A DNA stretch of 64,000 nt from Sphingomonadaceae bacterium. Its GTDB lineage: Bacteria; Pseudomonadota; Alphaproteobacteria; Sphingomonadales; Sphingomonadaceae. Below are positions 40,778 through 51,900 of this stretch, in pieces; the stretch's first letter is position 1; the number at the start of each line of letters is the position of its first letter. Position numbers and translations under genes: made by a program. The stretch spans positions 47,051-111,050 of the forward strand of contig CANGJI010000003.1 of the NCBI GenBank assembly GCA_947454135.1, in the 5' to 3' direction. Below the pieces are notes generated by a model, which searched no databases, was not told where the DNA came from, and worked only from the letters and a program-made list of their open reading frames with translations.

Positions 40778-43700
40778 TGCGCCCGCGCCTTACCAGCACT
40801 CCATCGCTGCTTGCCATGGCGGCAATGCTGGCTGCAGTGCCGATGGCAGCGCGTGCGCAGTCCTTCAACGCAACGGGCACAATCGTCGCTGGCGCGGGTA
40901 CGATCCTGACTTCGCCCGGCAACACTTCCGTTTCGGCGAACTCGTCAAATCTGGTGATCAACTGGGCGCCGACCGACACGGCCACCGGCGGCGGTCCGAT
41001 CAATTTCCAGAGCGCGGGAACCACGGCGAATTTCGCCAACGGCGATTCAACAGCGCTCAACGTACTCAACCGGATCCTGCCTACCGATCCGAGCCGACCA
41101 ATCGTGTTCAACGGCACGGTCAAGTCGCAGCTCATCGATCTTGCGACCGGTGTCGCAAGCCGGGGCGGGACCCTGTTCTTCTACAGCCCGGGCGGCATTC
41201 TGGTTTCGTCGACCGGCGTCTTCGACGTCGGCAATCTGGTGCTCACTGCATCCGATCTTAACTTCGATCCATCGCTCGGCTCGTTCGGAACCGCTGGCAC
41301 TTACAGCTTCTTGCCGGCCAATGCTGGCAGTCTGGTTCAAGTCCAGAAAGGCGCACAGATCACGGCGGGGCCAGGCAGCGCATATGTCGCCCTGATTGCG
41401 CCCAAGGTCATCAATTCTGGCACGATCAACGTCGATGGCTCAGCCGTGATCGTGGCGGCTGATGCGTCGACGATCACGTTCCGCCCGAACGGCTTGTTCG
41501 ATATCCAGATCGACCAGGGCACCAGCGCGGCCGGCGAAGTTGTGACCAACGATGGTTCGATCACAGGCCCGGTCGGTGCCATCAATGCAGCGCACCGCGT
41601 CTACATGGTGGCGGTGCCGCGCAATGATGCCATCACGATGGCCATCAAGGGCGGCAGCTCGCTCGGCTTCGATGTTGCGGGCGCCGCGGATGTCGTGGGC
41701 AATGCCATCGTGCTTTCGGCAGGATACGGCATCTCCGGCGGTGTGATCGATGATACCCGTGCGGCGCTCGGCGGTACGGTCCCGGCAGCCCTGACCATCG
41801 GCGCAATCACGGCGACCTCGCAGGTGACCGGCAAGGCCACCGGGCAGGTATCACTGACGGTGGACAGCGGGAATACCGCAAGCTTCGCGTCCGATCTCAC
41901 ACTGGCAGGCGTGCGCGACCCGGCAACGGGCAGCGACGACGCCGCCTTCATTTCGGTGAGCGGGGTCGGCTCGACGCTCGATATCAAGAACAACCTGCAA
42001 CTGACCGCACTCGATGCCGGGCAAGTGGCCAGCACCCTGACAACCGACAGTGGCAATGCGGCGGTCACCGTCGATCAGGGCAAGCTCACGGTTGGCGGCG
42101 CGGCCTCGATCACCAGCGCCCGCGTGGCGACGGTGGCCGTCGATGTTGTCGCTGGCAAGGCATCGCTTGCCGCCAGCGGAGGGGCAATTGTCGACATCGG
42201 CACCGATCTGTCGATCTACGCAAACGCTGTTGGCAAGACCGTATCAGACGCTTCTTCGTCGGGCCCGAACCGCGCGATCGGCGGCACCACACAGCTGTCA
42301 TTCGATGGCGGCTCGACGGTCAGGGTCGGACGTGACCTGCTGCTGGACTCAACCGGTATCGGCGGCTCCGTGACCCTTGGCGGCCTTGCCGGATCGGACG
42401 GGACAGGCGGCAATGCCCTCGTACAGGGCGGGCTCAATGGCGGCTCGCTCAGCGTCTCGGGCGCCACCACCCTCGATGCGGGCGGATTTGGCGGGCAAGG
42501 TCTGTCCTGCGTTTCCTGCACGGTCGAGGGCGGCACGGCGACGGGCGGCAGTGCAAGCATTATCGCCGCGAAGGGTGCCAGCTTCACTCTCAACGGTTTC
42601 GTCGGCGTCGATGCCTCGGCTCTGGGCGGCGCGGCCGCCTTGGGCGATGGCAAGGATGGCGGTGCGGCGCTGGGCGGCACGGCGCTCGTGCGATCGGACG
42701 GCGGCCAGATCACCATGGCGCAGGCGCTTTCCGTCAGGGCCGAGGGTAGCGGCGGAGCGGGCTCGAATGTCGACACTGTCGCTTCGGGCGTTCCCAGTTC
42801 CGGGGGGACGGGCGGCAAGGGCACAGGCGGCATGGCTGCGATCAGCGCCGGCGATGCGGCAAGCCTCGGCGGCGGCGGTCTGATCTCGGTCAGCGGCGAT
42901 ACGCTTGTCTCCACCGTCGGCACTGGCGGCGCTGGCGCCAATGGCGGCGCCGGTGTTGGCGGCACAACCTCGGTTTCGGCGCGCAATGGGACGGTCAGTG
43001 GTTCGGCGCTGGTCGTGCTGGCCGACGGCGTGGGCGGCAACAGCTATAACGCCGGACTTGGCGGTTCTGGCCAGGGCACGAGTGCTGACGTCATTGCGTA
43101 CAGCGCGCTTGAAGGCGCAGGGAAGATCACCTTCTCCAGCACCAACGTCAGCGCGCAGGGCGATGGCGGCCTCGGCAGCTCTCCCCAGTTCGTGACGGGC
43201 CCTGGCAGTACTGGCGGCGATGGCACGGGCGGCGCGGTGCGGGTTCTGGCGGAAGCGGGGAACGGCGCCCTGGCGCTGGGCGAAACCAGCCTCAATGCCA
43301 ACGGCACCGGCGGTTCTGGCGGTGATGGCTTCGTCAGCGGCAGCGCTTCTTCTATAGGCGAGAACGGCGGCAATGGCGGCGTCGGCCGGGGCGGCATTGC
43401 GCAGATCGGCGTGGTCAGCGGCCTCGAAACTGGCGCGCTCAACACCGGGAAGGCTGATCTGGCAGCGCTCAGCGTTTCGGCTCGCGGTTCGGGTGGGGCT
43501 GGCGGATTGCCGAGCACCGCAGCGCTGGCGCCGGGCAACTATGGCACGGGCGGCGCCGGCTATGGCGGCGGTGCGGCGCTGATTGCCGAGGGCGGAACGG
43601 TCACACTCTCGGCTGCGGGTCTGTTTGATGCTGGCGGGATCGGCGGCGTTTCCGGGCTCGGCGGTGTGGCCGGTGACGGCTTCGTCGGTGATGCAGGCGG

Positions 43701-46700
43701 ACTGCCCACTCCCTATGGCGTCCGGCTCGATGTGCTCAGCCGCGCTGGGCAGCCCGCGCAAAAGGGCATTCTCGTCGCGACCGATCTGACATTCCTTGCC
43801 GCCGCAGAAACCGGCAAGGGCGGAACATCGGGCAACTCCACGATCCTTGGCCATCCGCTGGTGTGGGGGATGAACGGCGGGACGATCAACGCCGCCAACG
43901 TCAGCTTCCTCGCCACTGGCATTCCCGCCACGGGCGCGCCGCCTTCCGATATTGCGCTGGTGAATGGCACCGCCACATTGACCGGCGATCTCAGCTTCGT
44001 CACGCCGGGTGTCCTGAGCGCGACGCTCGACGGCGCCGATGTGAGCGCCGCCAACGTCACCATGACGGCGACGGACTGGGTGGAGGGCCTCGTGCCTTCG
44101 GGGACGCCCGGTACCCTGCTTGGCAGCAGTTCGGTCACGCTCACCACCGGCAACGATCTGTTCGGCCATTTCTCCGTCAACAGCGGCAGCGCCTTGAGCC
44201 TGATTGCCGCGGGTCTCGTGCGCCTCGACAATCTGACCGCTGTGGGCGACATCGGTGTCAACGCGGGCACGACAGTCTCGCTTGGCAACGTCAAGTCCGG
44301 TGGCGGCGTCGGGATCGCGGCGCCCGGCAATGTGACGGTTGGCACAGTCAGCGCAGGCCTCGACGCCGCGCTGAACTCCGGTGCCGCTCTCGTCACTGGC
44401 GGAGTGAGCGCCGGACAGAAGATCCGGCTCGACGGCGCGGCGAGCATCCTCGCCGGCGGCGCGATCCAGGCTGGTGACAGCGTCCTGCTCAATTCCGACG
44501 GCGCAATCAGCACAGCGGCGATCTCTGCTGGTCTGGTGAGCCCTTCGGCGCTTTCCACTGCTACATACAACCTGACGGTGCTCGGCCGGGGCGGCATGAC
44601 GCTGGGCAATGTCGCGGCGAAAGGCGATGTCGCTCTGCTCTCGCCCAATGCGATCAGCAGTGGTTCGATCACCGGCAAGGAAGTCGCGGTCCTCGGTGCG
44701 GGCAACCAATCGCTAGGCGGCATTACTGCAACCGGGCGCGTGCTGTTGGCGGATTACGAGATGGTCGGCTTTGGCGGCGATCCGCTGGGCGCCTATGATC
44801 TGGCCGGAGTTTTCGCGGCTGCGCCGCTCGCGACCAGCGGCGTGATTACGCTATCAGGCGCGGCCAATGTCGGCCAGCTGACAGCGGTCACGATCAACAG
44901 CATCGCGCTGCAGGACGTGACGGCGACGGCAGCGACGCCGGCAAACGGTTCGGTCAATTTGCAGGCGGGCGCCGCGCTCGGCACCGGGGCGATCGTCGCC
45001 GGAGACCGCATCGATCTGCAATCGGGCACCACGATGACCGTTGCCTCGGCCAGTGCCGGCGCGCAGCTTGCCGTCACGGCGGGCGGTGCCCTGACGGCCG
45101 GAGCGCTATCGGCCGTCTCCGCGCTGACGGTGAACGGCAGCGATGCGGTGACCGCCACCGGAATGTCCGGCCAGTCGGTTCTGGCAACCGCGGCAAAGAG
45201 CCTGAGCGCAGGAACGGTGCGTGCAACGGGCGGGCCCGTCACGCTCACGGCGACTGACGCTCTCTCCGCCCTGCCGATCACGGCGACCGGGACGATCACG
45301 CTGACGAGCACGGCTGCCAGCGTCTCGGTCGGAAACCTTGCTTCGAGCAGTGGCGCAGTCTCGCTCACGGCCAAGACATCCGGTTCGGCCGGCACGGTTA
45401 CCGCGCAGACCGGCATTGCGATAGCCGCGGGGAGCGACCTCACGCTTGCGTCAGCTTCTACCGCGACTGGTGACGTGACGCTTGGTGCAGGGGCAGCGCT
45501 CACCTCGGGCAATGTCACGGCGACGACAGGCCTTGTGCTGGCCAATGCCGGCACATCGGCCTTGCTTGGCGATATCACGGCTGCTGGCACGATAAGCGGC
45601 AGCGGCATCCAGGTGACCGCTGGCACCACACTGACAGCCGGCAATGCCATTACGAGCGCAGGCACGGTCGATCTTTCCAGCACCGGCACGCTCACGGCAG
45701 GCAACCTCAGCGGGGATGCCGGTGTCAACGTGACCGGTCTGGCGGGCGTGACCGTGGGATCAGTGTTGGCGCCAAACGGCGCAGCGCTGCTTACCGCGAC
45801 CAATGACCTCGTGGCCGGATCCATCACTACGGGCGCCCAGATCTCGCTGACCAGCACCTCGGGCGGCGTGAAGGCCGGTGCTCTCACATCGGTCGATTCT
45901 TCGATCACGGCCACATCGGCAGGCGCGATGGACATCGTGTCGGCCACTGCCGCCAATCTCGTCACGTTCAACAGCGGCGGCGTATTGTCTGCGGGCGCTG
46001 TTGCTGGCGTGAACGGCGTTTCGATCACTGGCCTCGGTGCAGTGACGACAGCGGTTCTGACGTCGGACGTCGGCAATGTCGTGGTCACCGCAAGTGGAGA
46101 TCTCGCCACCGGTGCGGTCATTGCGGCGGGTTTCGTGACGCTCACCAGTAGCGGGGGTGGACTTTCGGCAGGCAATGTCCGCGCGAACGGCGGAACGGTC
46201 ACGCTGCGCGCGAGGAATGCGGCCAGCGCGGGCAATGTCGGCGCCTCTGGAGGTGTGCTTGCTTCGACGGGCGGGAACCTGAACCTGCTTTCGGCCATCA
46301 GCGATACCGGCGATGTCAACCTCGGTGTCGGCGGCGGTGTGGTGACCGGCGATCTCACGGCAACCACGGGGCGCGTGCTGGTCTCGGCGAATGGCTCGGC
46401 GGCACTTGGCAATCTGGCGGCTGCCGGGCTTGCAGGCGGCCTCGGCCTCAGGGTCAGAGCCGGCACGACGCTGAGCGCCGGGAACGCGGTGGTGACGGCA
46501 GGCGAACTGCGGCTCGTGAGCGGCGGCGCAATGGCTGCGGGGAATCTCACGGCCAATGCCGGCCTTCTGACGGTGAGTTCGGGTGGCACCCTTTCAGCCG
46601 GCGCACTGGCCGGTAGCGCAGGGATCACGCTGACTGCGGCAGGCGACACGACCCTGACCGGAGACGCAAACTCGTCTGGCGGCGATATCACGATGGACGT

Positions 46701-48948
46701 GACCGGCGCGCTGAATGCCAAGGCTATCACGGCCACGGTCGGCCTTGTCGACATCAAGACGACGTCTTCGGCAACGACCGGCGCGATCAAGGCGGGAACG
46801 AGCCTGACCATGACCAGCGGCGGGGCGCTGGCGACCGGCGATCTTTCGGCAACGGCAATAACCCTGAACGCAGCCACCACGCTCGGCGCTGGCAAGATTG
46901 CCGCAGGCTCAGGGGACATTTCGCTCACGTCCACGGGTGACATGACCCTTGGCGACGTGACCGGCCTTGGCGCGGTGACGGCAGGAACAACCACCGGCGC
47001 GATCACCGCGAATTCGGTGAGTGCGGGCGGGGCGCTTCAGCTTGTCGCTGGCGGCGATCTCTCCGCCGGGCCGCTGAGTGCTGGCGGGGCAATCTCGGCA
47101 AGCGGGCGCAACGTCAGCCTTGGCAATGTGGATGGCTCGACCGTCGGGCTCAGCAGCGGCGGCACGCTCACTGTCGGCAATGTCCGAGCTCTCGCCAACG
47201 CGATCTCGATCACGGCCAACAATGCCATCACCGCTGGAACTCTGGACGCGCGGACCACCGTCCTGCTCCGCAGCAGCCTTGGTTCGATCACGACAGGCGC
47301 CATCACCACGGATGGCAGCATTACCGTGGTTGCCCCCGGTGATGTGCGGCTTGGCGATCTTTTCGCGGATCGGGGTTCGATCCAGATCGGGGTCACCAAC
47401 GGATCGCTGACGACGGGTTCGATGGGGACCAACGTCTTTGTCGCGGCGGTCGCCTCGGGCAATCTCGATCTTGGCGCGGTGTCGGCGCGGGACATGGTCT
47501 TGCTTGCGGGCGGCAGCACCCGCGCGGCGAGCCTCGCGGCGCAGGGCGGACGCATCCTGATCGCAAGCAATTCGCTCGGGACTGCGGGTGGCTCGATCGG
47601 CCAATTCAACATCGATGCGGTCTTTGCCCAGCCCTTGGTTGCGTCGGGCGGCGCTCTCACCGTGACGGGCGCTACATCGAGCAACACGTTTACGGCGGCG
47701 GTTGCAGGCGATGTCACGACCGGAAGCGTTGCCGCTTCGAGCAGCATCTTCGTCGACGCGGGCGGCACTGCCCGGCTTGGCGGCGTATGGCAGTCGCCCT
47801 CGATCCAGTTGCGGGCGAACGACATCGATCTGCCAGCGGGCGCGGGTCTCAACGCGGGCCTTTCCGGCACGATCACGCTGGCCTCTCGCAATCCGGCGGG
47901 CATGCGCATCGGCGACGGGCTGGATGGCAGTGTCGTGCCGACCAGCGGGTTCTCGCTCGACAATGCCGAGTGGCGCAGGATCAACAGCGGATCGTTCAGC
48001 GTGATTGCGCCGGATGTCGCCGGGCCGGTCGATATCCTGATCGGCAAGCTAGACGTGACCGGCCCCGATGCGGGAAGCACCATCGACGATCCGCTCGGCA
48101 AGGTGTCGTTCTCCACCGTCCCGCCGAGCGGGAATGCGAGCGCTGGCACGATCCGCGTTGTCGGCGCGCTGAAGACCCTCGGTTTCCGCTCGACCAACGC
48201 GCTGGTGTTCAACACCAGACTGTTCCAGCTCGCATCCGATACTGGCAGCATCACCATGCTCGGAACGGGCGGGGCACCTTCGGGCACGCTGCAGATCAAC
48301 GCGCGCGACATCCATGTGGCGGCGACATCGCTGCTCGGGCCGCTGGCCGCCGATCCCTTCTTCGCCGGAGTGGAGCCAGCGCTCGATACAGTAAGCGCGG
48401 GCGGTAGCGGACCGGTTCTGCTTGCTGGCGCCCTCGATTTCAGCGTCGGTCGCAGCTTGTACATCCAGCGCACCGGCAGCGGCTTCGATCCGCTGGGCTT
48501 CGAGGAACCGCTGGGCGGCTTGAACATAACGCAGGGTGGCACAAGGCCGATCGCGGTTATCATCAACGGCACGTTCCGCACCGCCACCGGCGTCATCAGC
48601 GGGCCCGCCGCATGGCAGGAATTCAAGAAGGGTGACTTCAACTTCGCAGGATTCACGCCGGACAGCCGCGTCAACGGCTGCTTGCTGATTGCGGCGGCGT
48701 GCAGTGTCCGCATTGAACCCGATCCCGGTATTCGCACCGTGATCGAATGGGCGGAAAAGCCGAAGCTTGATGACACGCCGTACGATCCGGAGAATCCGGC
48801 ACCGCAGAGCAGGGATGCGATCATGCCGCCGCAGTTGCTGCTGCCGATCAGGCCGGATGCGCTGACGGGCCAGGTCGATGAGCCCATCGCCGGCAGCGGC
48901 AATCCCGCGCTCAGCGCCGGCAGCGGTGCGGAAGGAGTCCAGCCATGA
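40777..48948 (+). CDS. Very large filamentous-hemagglutinin-like exoprotein (TpsA), ~2,723 aa
   Basis: Signal peptide MRPRLTSTPSLLAMAAMLAAVPMAARA; TPS-like domain (GGTLFFYSPGGILVSSTGVFDVGNLVLTA); Gly-rich region then long GxLTAGN/ITLTSTG-type beta-helix repeats; directly downstream of tpsB. Confidence 0.92.
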   Translation: MRPRLTSTPSLLAMAAMLAAVPMAARAQSFNATGTIVAGAGTILTSPGNTSVSANSSNLVINWAPTDTATGGGPINFQSAGTTANFANGDSTALNVLNRILPTDPSRPIVFNGTVKSQLIDLATGVASRGGTLFFYSPGGILVSSTGVFDVGNLVLTASDLNFDPSLGSFGTAGTYSFLPANAGSLVQVQKGAQITAGPGSAYVALIAPKVINSGTINVDGSAVIVAADASTITFRPNGLFDIQIDQGTSAAGEVVTNDGSITGPVGAINAAHRVYMVAVPRNDAITMAIKGGSSLGFDVAGAADVVGNAIVLSAGYGISGGVIDDTRAALGGTVPAALTIGAITATSQVTGKATGQVSLTVDSGNTASFASDLTLAGVRDPATGSDDAAFISVSGVGSTLDIKNNLQLTALDAGQVASTLTTDSGNAAVTVDQGKLTVGGAASITSARVATVAVDVVAGKASLAASGGAIVDIGTDLSIYANAVGKTVSDASSSGPNRAIGGTTQLSFDGGSTVRVGRDLLLDSTGIGGSVTLGGLAGSDGTGGNALVQGGLNGGSLSVSGATTLDAGGFGGQGLSCVSCTVEGGTATGGSASIIAAKGASFTLNGFVGVDASALGGAAALGDGKDGGAALGGTALVRSDGGQITMAQALSVRAEGSGGAGSNVDTVASGVPSSGGTGGKGTGGMAAISAGDAASLGGGGLISVSGDTLVSTVGTGGAGANGGAGVGGTTSVSARNGTVSGSALVVLADGVGGNSYNAGLGGSGQGTSADVIAYSALEGAGKITFSSTNVSAQGDGGLGSSPQFVTGPGSTGGDGTGGAVRVLAEAGNGALALGETSLNANGTGGSGGDGFVSGSASSIGENGGNGGVGRGGIAQIGVVSGLETGALNTGKADLAALSVSARGSGGAGGLPSTAALAPGNYGTGGAGYGGGAALIAEGGTVTLSAAGLFDAGGIGGVSGLGGVAGDGFVGDAGGLPTPYGVRLDVLSRAGQPAQKGILVATDLTFLAAAETGKGGTSGNSTILGHPLVWGMNGGTINAANVSFLATGIPATGAPPSDIALVNGTATLTGDLSFVTPGVLSATLDGADVSAANVTMTATDWVEGLVPSGTPGTLLGSSSVTLTTGNDLFGHFSVNSGSALSLIAAGLVRLDNLTAVGDIGVNAGTTVSLGNVKSGGGVGIAAPGNVTVGTVSAGLDAALNSGAALVTGGVSAGQKIRLDGAASILAGGAIQAGDSVLLNSDGAISTAAISAGLVSPSALSTATYNLTVLGRGGMTLGNVAAKGDVALLSPNAISSGSITGKEVAVLGAGNQSLGGITATGRVLLADYEMVGFGGDPLGAYDLAGVFAAAPLATSGVITLSGAANVGQLTAVTINSIALQDVTATAATPANGSVNLQAGAALGTGAIVAGDRIDLQSGTTMTVASASAGAQLAVTAGGALTAGALSAVSALTVNGSDAVTATGMSGQSVLATAAKSLSAGTVRATGGPVTLTATDALSALPITATGTITLTSTAASVSVGNLASSSGAVSLTAKTSGSAGTVTAQTGIAIAAGSDLTLASASTATGDVTLGAGAALTSGNVTATTGLVLANAGTSALLGDITAAGTISGSGIQVTAGTTLTAGNAITSAGTVDLSSTGTLTAGNLSGDAGVNVTGLAGVTVGSVLAPNGAALLTATNDLVAGSITTGAQISLTSTSGGVKAGALTSVDSSITATSAGAMDIVSATAANLVTFNSGGVLSAGAVAGVNGVSITGLGAVTTAVLTSDVGNVVVTASGDLATGAVIAAGFVTLTSSGGGLSAGNVRANGGTVTLRARNAASAGNVGASGGVLASTGGNLNLLSAISDTGDVNLGVGGGVVTGDLTATTGRVLVSANGSAALGNLAAAGLAGGLGLRVRAGTTLSAGNAVVTAGELRLVSGGAMAAGNLTANAGLLTVSSGGTLSAGALAGSAGITLTAAGDTTLTGDANSSGGDITMDVTGALNAKAITATVGLVDIKTTSSATTGAIKAGTSLTMTSGGALATGDLSATAITLNAATTLGAGKIAAGSGDISLTSTGDMTLGDVTGLGAVTAGTTTGAITANSVSAGGALQLVAGGDLSAGPLSAGGAISASGRNVSLGNVDGSTVGLSSGGTLTVGNVRALANAISITANNAITAGTLDARTTVLLRSSLGSITTGAITTDGSITVVAPGDVRLGDLFADRGSIQIGVTNGSLTTGSMGTNVFVAAVASGNLDLGAVSARDMVLLAGGSTRAASLAAQGGRILIASNSLGTAGGSIGQFNIDAVFAQPLVASGGALTVTGATSSNTFTAAVAGDVTTGSVAASSSIFVDAGGTARLGGVWQSPSIQLRANDIDLPAGAGLNAGLSGTITLASRNPAGMRIGDGLDGSVVPTSGFSLDNAEWRRINSGSFSVIAPDVAGPVDILIGKLDVTGPDAGSTIDDPLGKVSFSTVPPSGNASAGTIRVVGALKTLGFRSTNALVFNTRLFQLASDTGSITMLGTGGAPSGTLQINARDIHVAATSLLGPLAADPFFAGVEPALDTVSAGGSGPVLLAGALDFSVGRSLYIQRTGSGFDPLGFEEPLGGLNITQGGTRPIAVIINGTFRTATGVISGPAAWQEFKKGDFNFAGFTPDSRVNGCLLIAAACSVRIEPDPGIRTVIEWAEKPKLDDTPYDPENPAPQSRDAIMPPQLLLPIRPDALTGQVDEPIAGSGNPALSAGSGAEGVQP
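45289..46968 (+). repeat. Diverged 840-nt (280-aa) offset duplication inside TpsA
   Basis: GTITLTSTAASVSVGNLASSSGAVSLTAKTSGSAGTVTAQTG...STATGDVTLG aligns without gaps to GFVTLTSSGGGLSAGNVRANGGTVTLRARNAASAGNVGASGG...SDTGDVNLG, offset exactly 840 nt; alignment fades in the distal part. Confidence 0.55.
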
Positions 48949-51900
48949 GGCGCGCGTTCGGTCTCCTCGCCTCGCTCGCCGCACTGGGCAGCAGCGCCGT
49001 GCCCACCGATGTGGCCGCGCGCACGATCCCGATTTCGGTGCGCAGCAGCTTCCGGCTCGGTTCGGCGGGCGTGGTCTGTACGGCGCAAGTCGCACCGCGC
49101 GATCCGCGCCTGCTCGGCATGTTCGACCGCGCCTTCACTCTCTCCTGCCGCGATGCGGCGGGGCCAGTGGGCACGGTGATCGCGGTGCGCCGCGCCTATC
49201 CGGTCGATGCGCCTGCCGTTGACGGAATTGCCGCAACTGCCGGTCAAAAGCCTTCCTGCGGCGCTGCAGGGCAGGTGGTCATCGATGCGCTGGGCCGGGT
49301 CGATGCCATGATCTGCCGCGATCCCGCGACCGGTCTCGACTATCACCGCTATGCGCTGGCCCGCGGCGACACCAGCTACTTCACCGAAGGCCTTGCCGCC
49401 TACGACAGCGCGCTGCGCCTTGCGCTGGCCAGCGTGGTGCTGAACCGCGCGGTGCCGGGTGAGATCAAGGTCGCGACGACGGAGGTTACCGACGCGGCAG
49501 CGTTTGCGCGGCTGCAAGCAGGTCTGCTCGACCCGCTCGGGGTGCGCGGCGAAGGTTATCTTCGCAACAATGGCAGCAGCTTTGCGGAATCCGCAGCCTT
49601 TTTCGAAGTGCTGGCCGAAAAGGCGCGGGGCCAGAAGGGCGAGCAGGCCAACATGGCCGAAGCGCTTGCCAATGGTGGGCTCCAGCAGTCCAACCTCGGC
49701 AACTTCGCGACCGCCGCGCGGCTGTTTGATGAGAGCGAGCGGGCGCAGCCAGCGGGCGACGGCCTCGGCCAGCGCCTGCTGCGCAATTACCGCGCGCTCG
49801 ACCAGTTGAACCAGCGCCGTCCCGATGCTGCGGCCGCAGAGCTTGCAAAGCCCGTCGATCCGGTGAACGCCATTTTCGACAGCGCAAGGCTCGCCGATGG
49901 CGAGATCAACCTCCCGCTGTCAGAGGCAATCAACCGCGAGAATGCCGCCAACCGGCGCATGGGCACACCGGATCCCGCGCTGACGCGGGCCGAGAAGGGC
50001 GAGATCCTCGATGCCCAAGCGCTCGCCATCGGCGCGACGGCTGCGCGCATGGCGGGCCGCATCGGGGATGCGGTCAAAGGCTTCTCGCAGGCGCGCGAAC
50101 GGCTCGCGACGGTGCGTGACGGGCACGTGAATTCCATCGTGTGGCTGGCCGCCGAGATCGATATCGAATTGGCCCGGATTGCGGGTGCCGCCGGACGCAA
50201 AAGCGAAGCCGAAGCCGGTTTCGACCGTGCGATAGCCTCGCTCGCAGCGGCGTACCCGTCCTCTCCCGCAGTCCTGTCGGCCGAGGCGCGCAAGGCCGCT
50301 TTCCTGCTCGATGCTGGTGATCGCGATAGGGCAGCCAAGCTGTTCGCCAGCGTGGTCGAGGAAAGCGCCTCGATCCCCGATAGCGGCACCACCTTGCGCA
50401 ACCTGCTCGCTCCTTACTTTGCTTTGCTTGCCGGGCAGGCCAATGATCCTGCCGCCGTCACCAGCGCTTCTGCCGCCTTCGCGGCGGCGCAAGTGCTGGA
50501 GCGGCCCGGTGTTGCGCAGACGCAGGCGATCCTTGCCCGCCAGCTCGCAGAAGGGAACGATGCCGCCGCAGCGCTGTTCCGGCTCTCGCTCGCCCGGACG
50601 CGCGATATCGCACGCACCGAGGGCGAGGTTGCCCGGCTCAGCGCATTGGCGAACCCCACTATCAGCGAGAGCACCGAACTCGCTTCCCAGCAGGACGCCC
50701 TGACTGCCCTGCGCCGGGACCAGACCGAGATCCTTGCGAAGCTGGCTGCCTACCCGCGCTATACCGCGCTCGCCCCCAAGCGCGTCACGCTTTCCGAAAT
50801 GCAGGCCGCGCTGAAGCAGGGTGAGGCTTACTACAAGCTCGTGGCCGTCGGTCAGGACCTCTACGGGCTCTATGCGACTTCCGCTTCGGCTCGCCTTTTC
50901 GCGGTGCCGCTGTCTCGCACCGAACTTGCGCGGCAGGTTCAGAAGATCCGCAACAGCATCGTCACCATCGAGAACGGCAAGGTGATCAACCGGCCCTTCG
51001 ATCTCGATTCCTCGCGCGCTTTGTACAAGGCGCTGTTCGGCCAGGTCGATGCCGATCTCGCCGGGGTGCGCCATCTCGTGTTCGAACCCGATGCGGCTAT
51101 GCTCCAGTTGCCGCCGTCGGTGCTGGTCACCGCCGATGCGGGGATCGCGGCTTACAAGGCGCGCACCGTCGACATCGATTCCGATGCGTTCGATTTTACC
51201 GGGATCGCCTGGCTGGGGAGGGGAAGGGCGATCTCCATCGCGGTCGGCCCGCGGGCTTTCCTCGATCTGCGTTCGCTGGCGCCCTCCACCGCGCAGCGCC
51301 CCTATCTCGGGCTCGGCAACAACGTCATCCCGTCGCAGCGCCCGGTGACCGCCGTTGCGGACAGTTGCGATTGGCCGCTTTCGCTGTGGCAGCGCCCGGT
51401 CAAGGCGGATGAACTGCTGTTTGCGGCCAAGACGCTTGGCAGCACCAGTGTGGTGAAGACAGGGACGAGCTTTACCGACACCGGGCTCCTCGCCGATCCC
51501 TCGCTCGATCAGTACCGTGTGCTGCATTTCGCCACGCACGGCCTCGTTTCCGCGCCGCGCAAGGATTGCCCAGCGCGACCGGCGCTGGTCACCAGCTTTG
51601 GCGGCAAGGGTTCGGATGGCCTGCTGACCTTCCGCGAGATCTTCGATCTCAAGCTCAACGCCGATCTCGTCATCCTTTCGGCATGCGACACAGCGGGGAT
51701 GGCAACCGTTGCCGCAAGCCGCGAGGCGGGCGTGACGACCGGCGGCAACTACGCCCTCGATGGCCTTGTCCGCGCCTTTACCGGGGCAGGGGCGCGCGCG
51801 GTGATCGCCAGTCACTGGCCGGTTCCCGACGACTTCAACGCCACACGGCGCCTGATCGGCGGCCTTATCGCGGGCAAGAGCGGAGAGTCCGTCGGCGACG

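Noticed and set aside
41900-47800. Repetitive DNA in tpsA considered as a CRISPR-like or satellite array
   Set aside because: Repeats are degenerate, in-frame, and explained by beta-helix protein repeats; no constant-length repeat/spacer organisation.
42349-49517. Long minus-strand ORFs (42349..44709, 44793..47006, 47037..49517) opposite tpsA
   Set aside because: Low-complexity Pro/Ala/Val translations created by the repeat-rich GC-skewed tpsA gene; no RBS or domain evidence.
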